A DNA stretch of 64,000 bases from Sporomusaceae bacterium (GTDB lineage Bacteria > Bacillota > Negativicutes > Sporomusales > UBA7701), in NCBI GenBank assembly GCA_031460455.1, contig JAVKTQ010000001.1, forward strand, positions 682,001 to 746,000. Reading direction: 5' to 3'. The translations under genes were made by a program, and so were the position numbers. Shown one piece after another: positions 1 through 7,665 of this stretch (the stretch's first letter is position 1; the number at the start of each line of letters is the position of its first letter). Below the pieces are notes generated by a model, which was not told the DNA's origin, made no database searches, and saw only the letters and a list, made by a program, of their open reading frames with translations.

Positions 1-156
1 GGGCCGGGAGGCCAGGGCGATATCCACCATGTGGGCGTGTTCGCGGGCGGGACGGCGATGATCCACGCCCCCAACAGCCGGTCGGCGATCCGCGAGGACG
101 ATTTCACCGCGGGCGTGTACGGCGAGGAGTTCTGGGAGGCGCGGCGCTACAGGTAG
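1..156 (+). CDS. NlpC/P60-family cell-wall hydrolase, C-terminal fragment
   Basis: Only the last 51 codons are inside the window, so the start is missing. The translation contains HVGVFAGG followed by MIHAPN, the histidine-containing core of the NlpC/P60 cysteine peptidase fold, and ends with the FWEARRYR tail usual for these domains. Family members hydrolyse peptide stems of peptidoglycan outside the membrane. The catalytic cysteine and any signal peptide or SH3/LysM domains would lie upstream of base 1. A terminator follows 12 bases after the stop. The family is clear; the specific enzyme cannot be named from the fragment. Confidence 0.8.
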   Translation, partial: GPGGQGDIHHVGVFAGGTAMIHAPNSRSAIREDDFTAGVYGEEFWEARRYR

Positions 157-168
157 AATTTTTCGGGG

Positions 169-204
169 GTCTCCGATGTCCTGCGGATATCGGAGACTTT
201 TTTA
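169..204 (+). terminator. Rho-independent terminator after NlpC/P60 gene
   Basis: A perfect 9-bp stem (GTCTCCGAT at 169-177 with ATCGGAGAC at 189-197) is followed by a run of six T on the plus strand. It ends the NlpC/P60 gene. The T-run overlaps the stop codon of the convergent gluQ gene. Confidence 0.85.
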
Positions 205-1167
205 TGCGAAAAGGCCGTTTTCGATGATGACGGGGCCTTTGGGCAGTTTGGCGAGAGAGAAGGCGGCGACGAGGTCGCGGGGGGCTGTGGGCCGATACTC
301 CGGTGTGAGGCCGGCGCGATGGGCGAGGAGGCCGATTATTTCCGGGGCGGTGACGCCGCGCTCTCTTAAATGGCCAAGGGCGAGGCTCTGCTGGCGCTTG
401 GAGAGGCGGTGGCCGTCGGGGCTTAAGAGGAGCGGGACATGGGTGAAAGCGGGCGGCGTGAGGCCAAGGAGGCGGTAGAGGTAGAGCTGGCGCGGGGTGG
501 AGGACAGGAGGTCGTCGCCGCGCAGGACGTGGGTTATGCGCATGGCGGCGTCGTCGACGACGACGGCGAGCTGGTAGGCGTGGACGCCGTCGGCGCGGCG
601 GACGATGAAGTCGCCGCAGGCGGCGGCGAGGTTCTGGGCGACATGGCCGTGGAGGCCGTCGGTGAAGGCGATTGTTTCGTCGGGAACGACGAGCCGCAGG
701 GCCGGACGGCGGCCGTCCGGGGGCGCGCTCTCCGCCGCCCCGCCAAGGTAGCGGCGGCAGGCGCCGGGGTAGGCGCTTTCTGCGTCCGCGTCGCCGGCGT
801 GGGGGGCGGAGGCGGCGGCACGGATCTCGGCGCGGGTGCAGTAGCAGGGATAGACGAGGCCGCGGGCGGCGAGGGTTTCGAGGGCGGCGGCGTAGAGGCG
901 GCGGCGCTCGTCCTGACGGTAGGGACCATAGGGGCCGCCGCTGTCGGGGCCTTCGTCCCAGTCGAGGCCGAGCCAGGCGAGGTCGCCGATTATCTGGGCG
1001 GTGTATTCGGGGCGGCAGCGGTCGGGGTCAAGGTCTTCGACCCTGAGGACGACGGCGCCGCCGAGGCTGCGGACCTGCAGCCAGGCGAGGAGGGCCGTCC
1101 AGATGTTGCCGAGGTGCATTTGTCCGGAGGGGGATGGGGCGAATCTACCACGAATGTTGTTTTGCAT
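202..1167 (-). CDS. gluQ: Glutamyl-Q tRNA(Asp) synthetase
   Basis: 321 residues; a truncated class I GluRS paralogue without an anticodon-binding domain, which attaches glutamate to queuosine in tRNA(Asp). Visible features are the HIGH-like signature PSPSGQMHLGN (residues 11-21), a zinc site of the family pattern (Cys108, Cys110, Tyr133, Cys137), and LSKRQQSLAL as the KMSKS-like loop. Length is normal for the family. The ATG at 1167 gives the N-terminus just before the RFAPSPSG motif, as expected. It stands alone between a convergent terminator and a repeat copy. I see no nearby queuosine biosynthesis genes. GluQ rather than a discriminating GluRS is supported by the short length. Confidence 0.93.
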   Translation of the reverse strand: MQNNIRGRFAPSPSGQMHLGNIWTALLAWLQVRSLGGAVVLRVEDLDPDRCRPEYTAQIIGDLAWLGLDWDEGPDSGGPYGPYRQDERRRLYAAALETLAARGLVYPCYCTRAEIRAAASAPHAGDADAESAYPGACRRYLGGAAESAPPDGRRPALRLVVPDETIAFTDGLHGHVAQNLAAACGDFIVRRADGVHAYQLAVVVDDAAMRITHVLRGDDLLSSTPRQLYLYRLLGLTPPAFTHVPLLLSPDGHRLSKRQQSLALGHLRERGVTAPEIIGLLAHRAGLTPEYRPTAPRDLVAAFSLAKLPKGPVIIENGLFA

Positions 1168-1195
1168 ATCGGTCTCCGTTAATTGATCTGTGCGC

Positions 1196-1315
1196 AGGCC
1201 GTTCAGGGCCCCCAGATGCTAGGCGCGGCGAGGACGACACCGGAAACGTACACGAACGTACGTTGAGGATGGCGGCCGAAGCCGCAACAACGCAGATGGG
1301 GGTCATCAACGGCCT
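1196..1315 (+). repeat. Interspersed palindromic repeat, copy A
   Basis: About 120 bp. The left end (GGCCGTTCAG..CCCCAGATGC) and the right end (GCAGATGGGGGTCATCAACGG) are imperfect inverted repeats, and the centre has a GTAC..GTAC hairpin. Seven further copies occur in the window. The right end overlaps the last codons of the upstream minus-strand MFS gene and supplies its TGA stop. The element has no coding capacity of its own. Confidence 0.85.
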
Positions 1316-2478
1316 GCCTCTGTATCGGGATCATCCTTTTCGGTGTATATGGCGAAAAGGATGATCCCCGCCACCAAAATAAAGCCGGCTGTTGCGAACA
1401 TGGCGGCAAACCCCGCCCTCTCCCCCACCTGGCCGAGAAATACCGAGCCGGCGGCGATGCCCAGGTCCATGAAGGAGGTAAAGAAGCCGAGGGCGCTGCC
1501 CCGTTCGGCGGGCGGCGTTTTGTCGACAACGAGGGCGTTGAGGGTGGGCATGAAGGCGCCGAACCCAAAGCCAAAGGCCAGGCCGATAAAGACGAGGAGG
1601 GGCAAGCTGTCGAGGAAGGGCAGCAGGAAGACGCCGACGGCCAGGAGGGCCATGAAGGGGAGGATGACGCGGCGGCGGCCCCAGCGGTCGGAGAGTTTGC
1701 CGGCGAAGATGCGGCTGGCGAGGGTGGCGGCGGCGTAGGCGGTGAAGAAGATGCCGAAGTCGAGCAGGCCGCGCTGGGGGGCGAAGACGGGCAGGAAAGC
1801 GATGACCGTCCCGTAGGCGGCGGCGCCGGAAAAGAGGGCCAGGGACGGGACGATGACGTACCGCCGACGGCCGACGGCCAGCAGGCTGACCGGCTTCTTC
1901 CCGCCCTGGGAGCTGACTTCGCCAACCGCAGCCACGGCCAGAAAGGCGGCGGCGGCGGCGGCGGCCGAGCAGGCAAATAAGACGGTGAAGTTTTGTGTAT
2001 GCTGGATGATGTCGATGCCGATGGCGGGGAATATCGCCATGGCGACGACGCTGGCGGTGCCGTAGATGCCGATAACTTCGCCCCGCCGCTTGGGGGGCGC
2101 CAGGTCGGCGATGTAGGCGGCCGAGGCGGCGAGGAAGGAGGCGTGGGCAAAGCCGTGGGCGACGCGGAGAATGTACAGGGGGGCGACGGCCTGGAGAAGG
2201 CCGTAGAGAGGAAACAGGAGGGCGAAGAAGCCTGTCCCGAGCAGCATGAAGAGTTTGCGTCCGCGGCGGTCGGCGAGCTGACCGAGGTAGGGCCGGACAA
2301 GCACGGCCGCCAGGCTGAACGCCCCCATGACGAGGCCGATCTGGCCCGGAGAGCCGCCGAGTCCTTCGACGTACTGCGGCAGGGTGGGGATGAGGAGGTA
2401 GAAGCTGCCGAAGTAGAGGAAGGTGGCGACGCAGATGCAGATGAAGTTGCGTGAGGTGAGGCGGAATTCTTCGGTCAT
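1306..2478 (-). CDS. MFS-family efflux transporter
   Basis: 390 residues with 12 predicted membrane segments. Motif A of the major facilitator superfamily is visible as GQLADRRGRK between segments 2 and 3, with a related GKLSDRWGRRR in the second half. The ATG at 2478 is preceded by GGGAGG at good spacing; longer upstream frames run through the acetyltransferase gene and are rejected. It follows the acetyltransferase gene by 14 bases on the same strand, so the two are probably co-transcribed; an acetyltransferase plus MFS pair suggests export or detoxification of a small molecule, but the substrate cannot be read from sequence. The final two sense codons and stop lie inside repeat copy A. Confidence 0.88.
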   Translation of the reverse strand: MTEEFRLTSRNFICICVATFLYFGSFYLLIPTLPQYVEGLGGSPGQIGLVMGAFSLAAVLVRPYLGQLADRRGRKLFMLLGTGFFALLFPLYGLLQAVAPLYILRVAHGFAHASFLAASAAYIADLAPPKRRGEVIGIYGTASVVAMAIFPAIGIDIIQHTQNFTVLFACSAAAAAAAFLAVAAVGEVSSQGGKKPVSLLAVGRRRYVIVPSLALFSGAAAYGTVIAFLPVFAPQRGLLDFGIFFTAYAAATLASRIFAGKLSDRWGRRRVILPFMALLAVGVFLLPFLDSLPLLVFIGLAFGFGFGAFMPTLNALVVDKTPPAERGSALGFFTSFMDLGIAAGSVFLGQVGERAGFAAMFATAGFILVAGIILFAIYTEKDDPDTEAGR

Positions 2479-2492
2479 AGGGCCTCCCGGCG

Positions 2493-3278
2493 TCAGGTGT
2501 TGAGGGTGTAGGCGTCCATGGGGCAGTATTCGGCGAAGTGCAGGCGCCGGTAAACTTCGTAGCCGGCGGGACTTGCCTCGAGAACGAGCAGCCGGCAGCC
2601 GCGGGCCGCGGCTTGGCCGACGAGGGCGCGGGTGAGGGCCGAGGCAACGCCGCCGCGGCGGGCGGGGCCGAGGGTGGAGATGAAGTAGGCGCCGGCGACG
2701 CCGCCGCTGCCGAAGAAGATGCTGGCGGTGGCAACAGGCAGGCCGTCGCTGAGGCCAAGGAAGTAAGCGATGCTGTCGGTGGCGAGGTTGGCAAAGACGG
2801 CCGGGAAATCGCGGGCGACGCGTTCCGGCATTGCGAAGCCGGCGGCGGCTGTCCTCCCCCATGCGGCAATTCCGTCCGGGTCGTTGACCTGACGGATTTC
2901 CAGCCCCGGAGGCGGACCGGCGTCCGGCGCCGCACCGTCGAGTGCGAGGGCCATGCCCCGCCAGTGCATCTGGTGCCTGAAGCCGTGGTCGAGGAGCCGC
3001 CGTCCGAGGTCGGCAGGGCGGTCTTGCGGCCCGGTGATCCAGGTGAGCGGGCGGCCACCGTAGGCTGCGGCCAGTTCCTTTATCCGGGTGTCGGCCCCGC
3101 GGTCGGTAAAGCGGGCGGCAAGCACGCGGTTCACGGCATCGGTGCCGGTGTCTACCCAGGTGACTTCCCTGTCGCCGGAGCTCTTCCCTCCCGGCACGCG
3201 GCCGGTATGCAGGGCGTATTCGCGGAGGTTGCCGGCGATGGCGGCGGCTATTGCGGATGAGGCTTGTCCTGCGGGCAT
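2493..3278 (-). CDS. GNAT-family N-acetyltransferase
   Basis: 261 residues. The C-terminal half has the GNAT fold: a beta-strand region around residues 170-200, then TLGPARRGGVASALTRAL, the acetyl-CoA pyrophosphate-binding loop and helix, and a final LVLEASPAGYEVYRRLHF strand-helix. The N-terminal about 120 residues are less typical and may form a second, degenerate GNAT-like domain. The ATG at 3278 has AGGAAGAGGTG upstream. It is first gene of a two-gene unit with the MFS transporter. The acceptor substrate is unknown. Confidence 0.85.
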   Translation of the reverse strand: MPAGQASSAIAAAIAGNLREYALHTGRVPGGKSSGDREVTWVDTGTDAVNRVLAARFTDRGADTRIKELAAAYGGRPLTWITGPQDRPADLGRRLLDHGFRHQMHWRGMALALDGAAPDAGPPPGLEIRQVNDPDGIAAWGRTAAAGFAMPERVARDFPAVFANLATDSIAYFLGLSDGLPVATASIFFGSGGVAGAYFISTLGPARRGGVASALTRALVGQAAARGCRLLVLEASPAGYEVYRRLHFAEYCPMDAYTLNT

Positions 3279-3396
3279 TTGTCACACCTCTTCCTGTTTG
3301 GTGGCGCGATTTTTTACAGCGGCATGACTATTGTGCGCATTAGTTTTACTTTCCACGGAATGGAAGGCATCTCCTGCCGCGGAACGACGCCGGCCC

Positions 3397-3425
3397 TTGT
3401 CCCGGAGGCGAATGTATTATATACT
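3397..3425 (+). promoter_or_regulatory. Sigma-A promoter for 6-phosphofructokinase
   Basis: TTGTCC (3397-3402), a 17-base spacer and TATACT (3420-3425) stand 41 bases upstream of the start codon, with an AAAGGAG ribosome-binding site between them. Confidence 0.6.
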
Positions 3426-3465
3426 TTTGCCAGACGATGATATTTTATATCAAAGGAGCGGTATT

Positions 3466-4554
3466 ATGGCCAACTTCAAGAACGTAGGCGTCCTGACCGG
3501 CGGCGGCGACTGTCCGGGCCTGAACGCCGTAATCCGCAGCGTCACCCGCGCCTGCTTCAGCCATGGCATCAGGGTCTGGGGGATCAAGAACGGCTTCGGC
3601 GGCCTGGTGGAAAATGATATCGGCGAATTGGCGGACCGGGATATCTCCGGCATCCTGCCCCGCGGCGGCACGATCCTCGGCACGACTAACCGCGACAATC
3701 CTTTCAATTATGCCGTGCCGCATGACGGCGGCTATGTTTATAAAGACATGTCGCAGCAGGCGCTGGCCAACCTTAAGACGAGGGGCATCGAGGCGCTGGT
3801 GGTTATCGGCGGCGACGGCAGCCTGCGGATCGCCCACGAGTTCAGCCTGTTGGGGCTGCCGGTGGTGTCGGTGCCCAAGACGATCGACAACGATATCCCG
3901 ATGACGGAGAGGACGTTCGGGTTCGATACCGCGGTGGCGTGCGCGAGCGAGGCGCTCGACCGGCTGCACACGACGGCGGAATCGCACCACCGGGTGATGC
4001 TGCTGGAGGTGATGGGCCGCTACGCCGGCTGGATCGCCTTCCACTCCGGCATGGCAGGGGGCGCGGACGTCATCCTCATCCCCGAGGTGCCGTACAAGAT
4101 CGAGGCCGTGGTGGCGGCGATCAAGGCCCGTCGGGCGCAGGGCAAGCTGTTCAGCCTGGTGGTGGTGGCCGAAGGCGCTTTCCCGGTAGGCGGCGAGATG
4201 ACGGTGGCCCGCATCGTGGAGAACAGCGCTGAGAAGGTGCGCCTCGGCGGGGTGGGCGAGAAGCTGGCCCGTCAATTGGAAGACCTGACCGGGTTCGAAT
4301 CCCGCTGCACGGTGCTGGGCTACCTGCAGCGCGGCGGCAGCCCGACGGCTTACGACCGCATCCTGTCGACCCGTTACGGAGTGGCGGCCGTGGACGCTCT
4401 GGTGGCGGGCAATACGGGCGTAATGGTGGCGCTGCAGAAGAACGGCATCGTGACGGTGCCGATCAGGGATATCGCCGGCCAGCCGAGCAATGTGCCGCTC
4501 GAAGCGCTGCATGTGGGGCGGTCGATCGGTATCTGTTTCGGCGACGAGGCGTAG
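3466..4554 (+). CDS. pfkA: 6-phosphofructokinase (group III, PfkA-like)
   Basis: 362 residues; phosphorylates fructose 6-phosphate in glycolysis. The nucleotide loop GGGDCPGLN (12-20), GTTNRDNPF (72-80), GGDGS (115-119) and the catalytic PKTIDND (137-143, base Asp141) are all present. Glycine in GGDGS favours ATP as donor, while the lysine in PKTIDND is typical of the mixed ATP/PPi clade, so donor use should be regarded as open. The ATG at 3466 has AAAGGAG upstream; earlier in-frame codons lie across the promoter. It is monocistronic, with a promoter before it and a terminator immediately after. Confidence 0.93.
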   Translation: MANFKNVGVLTGGGDCPGLNAVIRSVTRACFSHGIRVWGIKNGFGGLVENDIGELADRDISGILPRGGTILGTTNRDNPFNYAVPHDGGYVYKDMSQQALANLKTRGIEALVVIGGDGSLRIAHEFSLLGLPVVSVPKTIDNDIPMTERTFGFDTAVACASEALDRLHTTAESHHRVMLLEVMGRYAGWIAFHSGMAGGADVILIPEVPYKIEAVVAAIKARRAQGKLFSLVVVAEGAFPVGGEMTVARIVENSAEKVRLGGVGEKLARQLEDLTGFESRCTVLGYLQRGGSPTAYDRILSTRYGVAAVDALVAGNTGVMVALQKNGIVTVPIRDIAGQPSNVPLEALHVGRSIGICFGDEA

Positions 4555-4560
4555 AGAAGG

Positions 4561-4599
4561 AAAACCCCTCCGCAAGTTTGGGCTTGCGGAGGGGTTTTT
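4561..4599. terminator. Bidirectional terminator between pfkA and symporter gene
   Basis: A long perfect stem (AACCCCTCCGCAAG pairing with CTTGCGGAGGGGTT) with A-rich and T-rich flanks serves both the pfkA gene on the plus strand and the convergent symporter gene. Confidence 0.9.
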
Positions 4600-4624
4600 G
4601 CGTAGGTGACACCGATTTGCGCGG

Positions 4625-6211
4625 CTACGGACGGCAGCAGGTGCTCCCGTCGGGGTTCCGGCTTATTTCGGCCGTACCGGCGGGCGGCGTGCCGAAAACC
4701 TGATCGAGGCATTCCTTGTCGGGGACGTATCGCTGGGTCATTTTGCTGACGATGACGAAGACGATGATGCTGAGGATGAAGGAGGGGAAGATTTCGTGGA
4801 TGTCGCGCATGCCCGGCACGTCGAAACGGATGAAGTAGCGCCAGATAACGCACGACAGCAGCCCGGCCAGCATCGAGTAGAACGCGCCGTGGCCGGTTCC
4901 CCAGCGCCAGTACAGGCCGCCGAAGACGGCCGGGAAGTAGCTGGCGCCGAATATCGCCCCGGAGAAGGCGGTAAGCTCGACAATACCGGCCGGGGGCTTG
5001 ATGGTCACGAGGAAGACCAAAATGCAGTAAATGAACATGGCGATCTTGGTCCAGACGATTGTTTTGCCGGCTTCAAGAGGCTGCCCCATGACGTTGCGGA
5101 TGTCCTGCACGCAGGCGGTGCCGACGATCAGTGTGACGGACGCCAGTGAGGACATGCCGGCCGCGAACAGGCCGATTATGCATATGCCTGATGCCCAGGG
5201 ACTGTTGTACTTATCGAGCATGTAGCCGATTACTTTGTCGGTGTTTTTCATGAGCATCGCCGCTTCTTTGCCATCCACCATCGCGTGGACGTAGGCGCCG
5301 ATGCCGAAGACGCAGATGAGTGAGACGCCCATGAGGATAGGCGTCCACAGCATGGCCGTCTTCATGGCCGCTTTGTCCTTGATGGAGTAGAAGCGGATGA
5401 GGCAGCGGGGTTCGGCGACCTGTTTGATGCCTACGGAGGCGGCGATCCCCAGGACATAGGCGGGGGCGACCAGGGCGCCGAATTCCAGCAGGCCTGCGCC
5501 GATGGGTTTGCCGGCTGCGGTCACGTGGGTGGTGGTGCGCATCGCCTCGAAGACGGCGCCGATGTCGCCGACATAGAGGAAGGGCACGGCGGCCATTATT
5601 ATCGCTACGAAGAACATGATTATGCCTTGCATGGCGTCAGTCCACAGGACGCTGTACATGCCACCCCAGATGGTGTAGAGGGCGGTCAGAAAGATTACGC
5701 CGATGGCGCCTGCCCAGTAGGGGATGCCGAGGATGGAGTCGAGCAGGTGGGCGCAGCCTTTGGCGATGGCCACCATGTACCACAGCGTCGAGAAGATGAT
5801 TATTACGGCCGCCAAAACTCTGATGTGTTTAGATAGCGGACTCTTGTAGCGGAAGTCGAAATAGTCGGGAAGCGTCATCGATCCCAGCCTGGCCGTCTGG
5901 TTGCGCAGCCGCGGCCCGAGCACATGCCAGGAGATGATGCAGAATATCGTCCAGATGACCGCTTGCCAGATCCAGGTGAGGCCGAATTTGAAGGCCGCCC
6001 CGGCCTGCCCTATATAGGTGTTGGTGCTGATAAAGGTGGAATAGAAAGCTAGGCTGACGACCCAGCCGGGGATTTCCCGTTTGGCGACGTAGTATTCGGA
6101 TACGCCTTTCTGGGCTTTTTGCTTGAAGTAGTATCCTATCCAAAGGGAAAAGGCCATGTATGCGACCATCAAGACGACAATTATGCCGTATTTGGCCATG
6201 TAGTCTCCCAT
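4625..6211 (-). CDS. Sodium:solute symporter (SSS/SLC5 family)
   Basis: 528 residues with about 13 membrane segments. The N-terminal YYVAKREIPGWVVSLAF stretch and the following STFISTNTYIGQAG are the characteristic first-helix region of SSS transporters; IWGGMYSVLWTDAMQG is the segment 6 signature. The ATG at 6211 has GGAGGAG eight bases upstream. A 42-residue membrane protein lies 18 bases upstream on the same strand. The C-terminal cytoplasmic tail is short. Related carriers import carboxylates, amino acids or pantothenate with sodium; substrate cannot be assigned. A terminator follows. Confidence 0.9.
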   Translation of the reverse strand: MGDYMAKYGIIVVLMVAYMAFSLWIGYYFKQKAQKGVSEYYVAKREIPGWVVSLAFYSTFISTNTYIGQAGAAFKFGLTWIWQAVIWTIFCIISWHVLGPRLRNQTARLGSMTLPDYFDFRYKSPLSKHIRVLAAVIIIFSTLWYMVAIAKGCAHLLDSILGIPYWAGAIGVIFLTALYTIWGGMYSVLWTDAMQGIIMFFVAIIMAAVPFLYVGDIGAVFEAMRTTTHVTAAGKPIGAGLLEFGALVAPAYVLGIAASVGIKQVAEPRCLIRFYSIKDKAAMKTAMLWTPILMGVSLICVFGIGAYVHAMVDGKEAAMLMKNTDKVIGYMLDKYNSPWASGICIIGLFAAGMSSLASVTLIVGTACVQDIRNVMGQPLEAGKTIVWTKIAMFIYCILVFLVTIKPPAGIVELTAFSGAIFGASYFPAVFGGLYWRWGTGHGAFYSMLAGLLSCVIWRYFIRFDVPGMRDIHEIFPSFILSIIVFVIVSKMTQRYVPDKECLDQVFGTPPAGTAEISRNPDGSTCCRP

Positions 6212-6229
6212 TTAGCTCTCCTCCTTCCT

Positions 6230-6358
6230 CTACCCTTCCAAATCCTTGTGGGGTTGGTTTTCCTGATCGATTTCCACGTCGCGGGTCAAAACAAGGTAGG
6301 TGTTAAAACAAATCAGCAGAATTGTTATGATGTATCCCGCAGCTACCATTGTATCCAT
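6230..6358 (-). CDS. Small single-span membrane protein, probable symporter accessory subunit
   Basis: 42 residues, ATG at 6358 with AAAGGAG upstream. The sequence begins MDTMVAAGYIITILL and has one hydrophobic segment (about residues 5-24), then a polar tail rich in Asp, Glu, Gln and Asn. It ends 18 bases before the SSS symporter start and shares its strand, so the two are almost certainly co-transcribed. Tiny one-helix proteins directly upstream of SSS carriers are known as symporter small accessory proteins; assignment to that group rests on position, size and topology. Confidence 0.72.
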   Translation of the reverse strand: MDTMVAAGYIITILLICFNTYLVLTRDVEIDQENQPHKDLEG

Positions 6359-6363
6359 TTCAA

Positions 6364-6453
6364 TCACTCCTTTAACTCTTCGTGATCGGAAACGTTACCT
6401 GCGTCAGCTGTGGTTTCACCCGGATTTTTTAGGTCGTGTTCATTGATCCTCAC
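6364..6453 (-). CDS. Possible 29-residue leader peptide upstream of symporter operon
   Basis: A GTG-started frame of 29 sense codons (begins MRINEHDLKN, ends DHEELKE) whose TGA stop sits in the ribosome-binding region of the next small gene. It is strongly acidic and polar with no membrane segment. The preceding AGAGG lies only a few bases from the GTG, closer than usual. It could be translated and coupled to the downstream gene, or be chance. No homologue is recognised. Confidence 0.3.
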   Translation of the reverse strand: MRINEHDLKNPGETTADAGNVSDHEELKE

Positions 6454-6612
6454 CTCGCCTCTATTCCCAATATTTCCCGAATTCTATTATTAGTATAGCC
6501 GAGTAATGATTCTATTAGCATCAAAAATGGCGCATGATGCCAAAAAATTAGCCTAATATTACACTTTCGGGGGATTTGCCCGCAGGCAGCAGGATATCCG
6601 GAGGGGTACGAC

Positions 6613-6643
6613 AAAACCCCTCCGCGGAAACGCGGAGGGGTTT
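6613..6643 (-). terminator. Terminator after DMT transporter gene
   Basis: A 13-bp perfect stem (AAACCCCTCCGCG at 6614-6626 with its complement at 6631-6643) and a GAAA loop; on the minus strand it ends in TTTT. It closes the two-gene transporter unit. The roughly 160 bases between it and 6453 are AT-rich and hold the symporter operon promoter region, where TATACT is the best -10 candidate. Confidence 0.85.
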
Positions 6644-6691
6644 CTGAACGCCTGAAGGCGATATACAGCGCCTCGAGGGTGGCGGAGGAGA

Positions 6692-7633
6692 TCAGGTCGA
6701 CGGCCGGCGGCCGTTACTGGCAGCCGGTCGCCGGTCGAAGAGGGTGATGAGCAGCAGCCCGCCGATAATCAGCACCGCCCCCGCCAGGTGGGCGAGGGTG
6801 ACGGTTTCGCCGTAGAAGACGGCGGCGATCCAGATGGCGTTGACGGGCATGAGGTTGATGTAGGCGCTGGCCCGGCTGGCGCCGATGCGCTTGATGCCGA
6901 CGTTGAAGAGGAAGAAGGCGACGACGGTCGGGAAGATGATGAGGTAGGTCATTTCCCAGGCTGTCTGGGCGCTGACGGCGGGCAGGCGCGCCCAGCCGTC
7001 CTCGGTTAGGGAGGCGGCCAGCAGCATGACGGAGCCGGCCAGGGTGGAGGCGCTGGTGGCCAGGAGCGGCGGGACGTCTTTCATGACGACTTTGCCGATG
7101 GTGGTGTAGGCCGTCCAGGATATGACCCCGCCGACCATGAGCAGGTCGCCGCTGGAGAAGGACAGCGAGGTGAGGATGTCGACGGAGCCTCTGGTGATGG
7201 TGGTGAGGACGCCGAGGAAGGACAGGGCGACGCCGGCGACGAGGCGCCAGCTCCACGGCTCGCCGAGGAGGGTGACGGCGACGAGGGCGGTGGTGACGGG
7301 GTTGACGACGATGACGAGGGCGCCGTTGATGGCTGAGGTGTATTTCATGCCGACGTTGAAGAAGACGTTGTAGAGGAATACGCCGGTGATGGCGAGCAGC
7401 AGCAGGCCGCCCCAGCGCCTCCGGAGGGGGGCCCAGTCCCAGCCGCCGCGGGCGACGACCCAGGCGGTCATGAGGAGGCCGGCGAGGAAGAAGCGGACGG
7501 CGGCGGTGGTGAGGGGCGGTATTTCGGTGACAACGTGTTTGGTGGTGCCGAACGCCCCGCCCCAGAAGAGGGGGACGAGCAGGAGGATGAAGTAGATGGC
7601 GTTGGGGTGAGCGGGTTGGGCGGGCTTTATCAC
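6692..7633 (-). CDS. EamA/DMT-superfamily transporter
   Basis: 313 residues, ten hydrophobic segments in two EamA repeats. The first repeat begins FWGGAFGTTKHVV and ends near ALSFLGVLTTI; the second begins ISWTAYTTIGKVV. This is the RhaT/YdcZ-like family of metabolite exporters. The start is GTG at 7633 with AAGGAG eight bases upstream. It lies 32 bases downstream of an MFS gene on the same strand, and a terminator follows. The substrate is unknown. Confidence 0.88.
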   Translation of the reverse strand: MIKPAQPAHPNAIYFILLLVPLFWGGAFGTTKHVVTEIPPLTTAAVRFFLAGLLMTAWVVARGGWDWAPLRRRWGGLLLLAITGVFLYNVFFNVGMKYTSAINGALVIVVNPVTTALVAVTLLGEPWSWRLVAGVALSFLGVLTTITRGSVDILTSLSFSSGDLLMVGGVISWTAYTTIGKVVMKDVPPLLATSASTLAGSVMLLAASLTEDGWARLPAVSAQTAWEMTYLIIFPTVVAFFLFNVGIKRIGASRASAYINLMPVNAIWIAAVFYGETVTLAHLAGAVLIIGGLLLITLFDRRPAASNGRRPST

Positions 7634-7665
7634 AAGGTCAGCTCCTTAACGGGATCAGAATGGCC

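Noticed and set aside
4285-4315. tRNA T-loop-like sequence (GGGTTCGAATCCCGC)
   Set aside because: It lies within the 6-phosphofructokinase frame, encoding Gly-Phe-Glu-Ser-Arg, and no acceptor or anticodon stems surround it.
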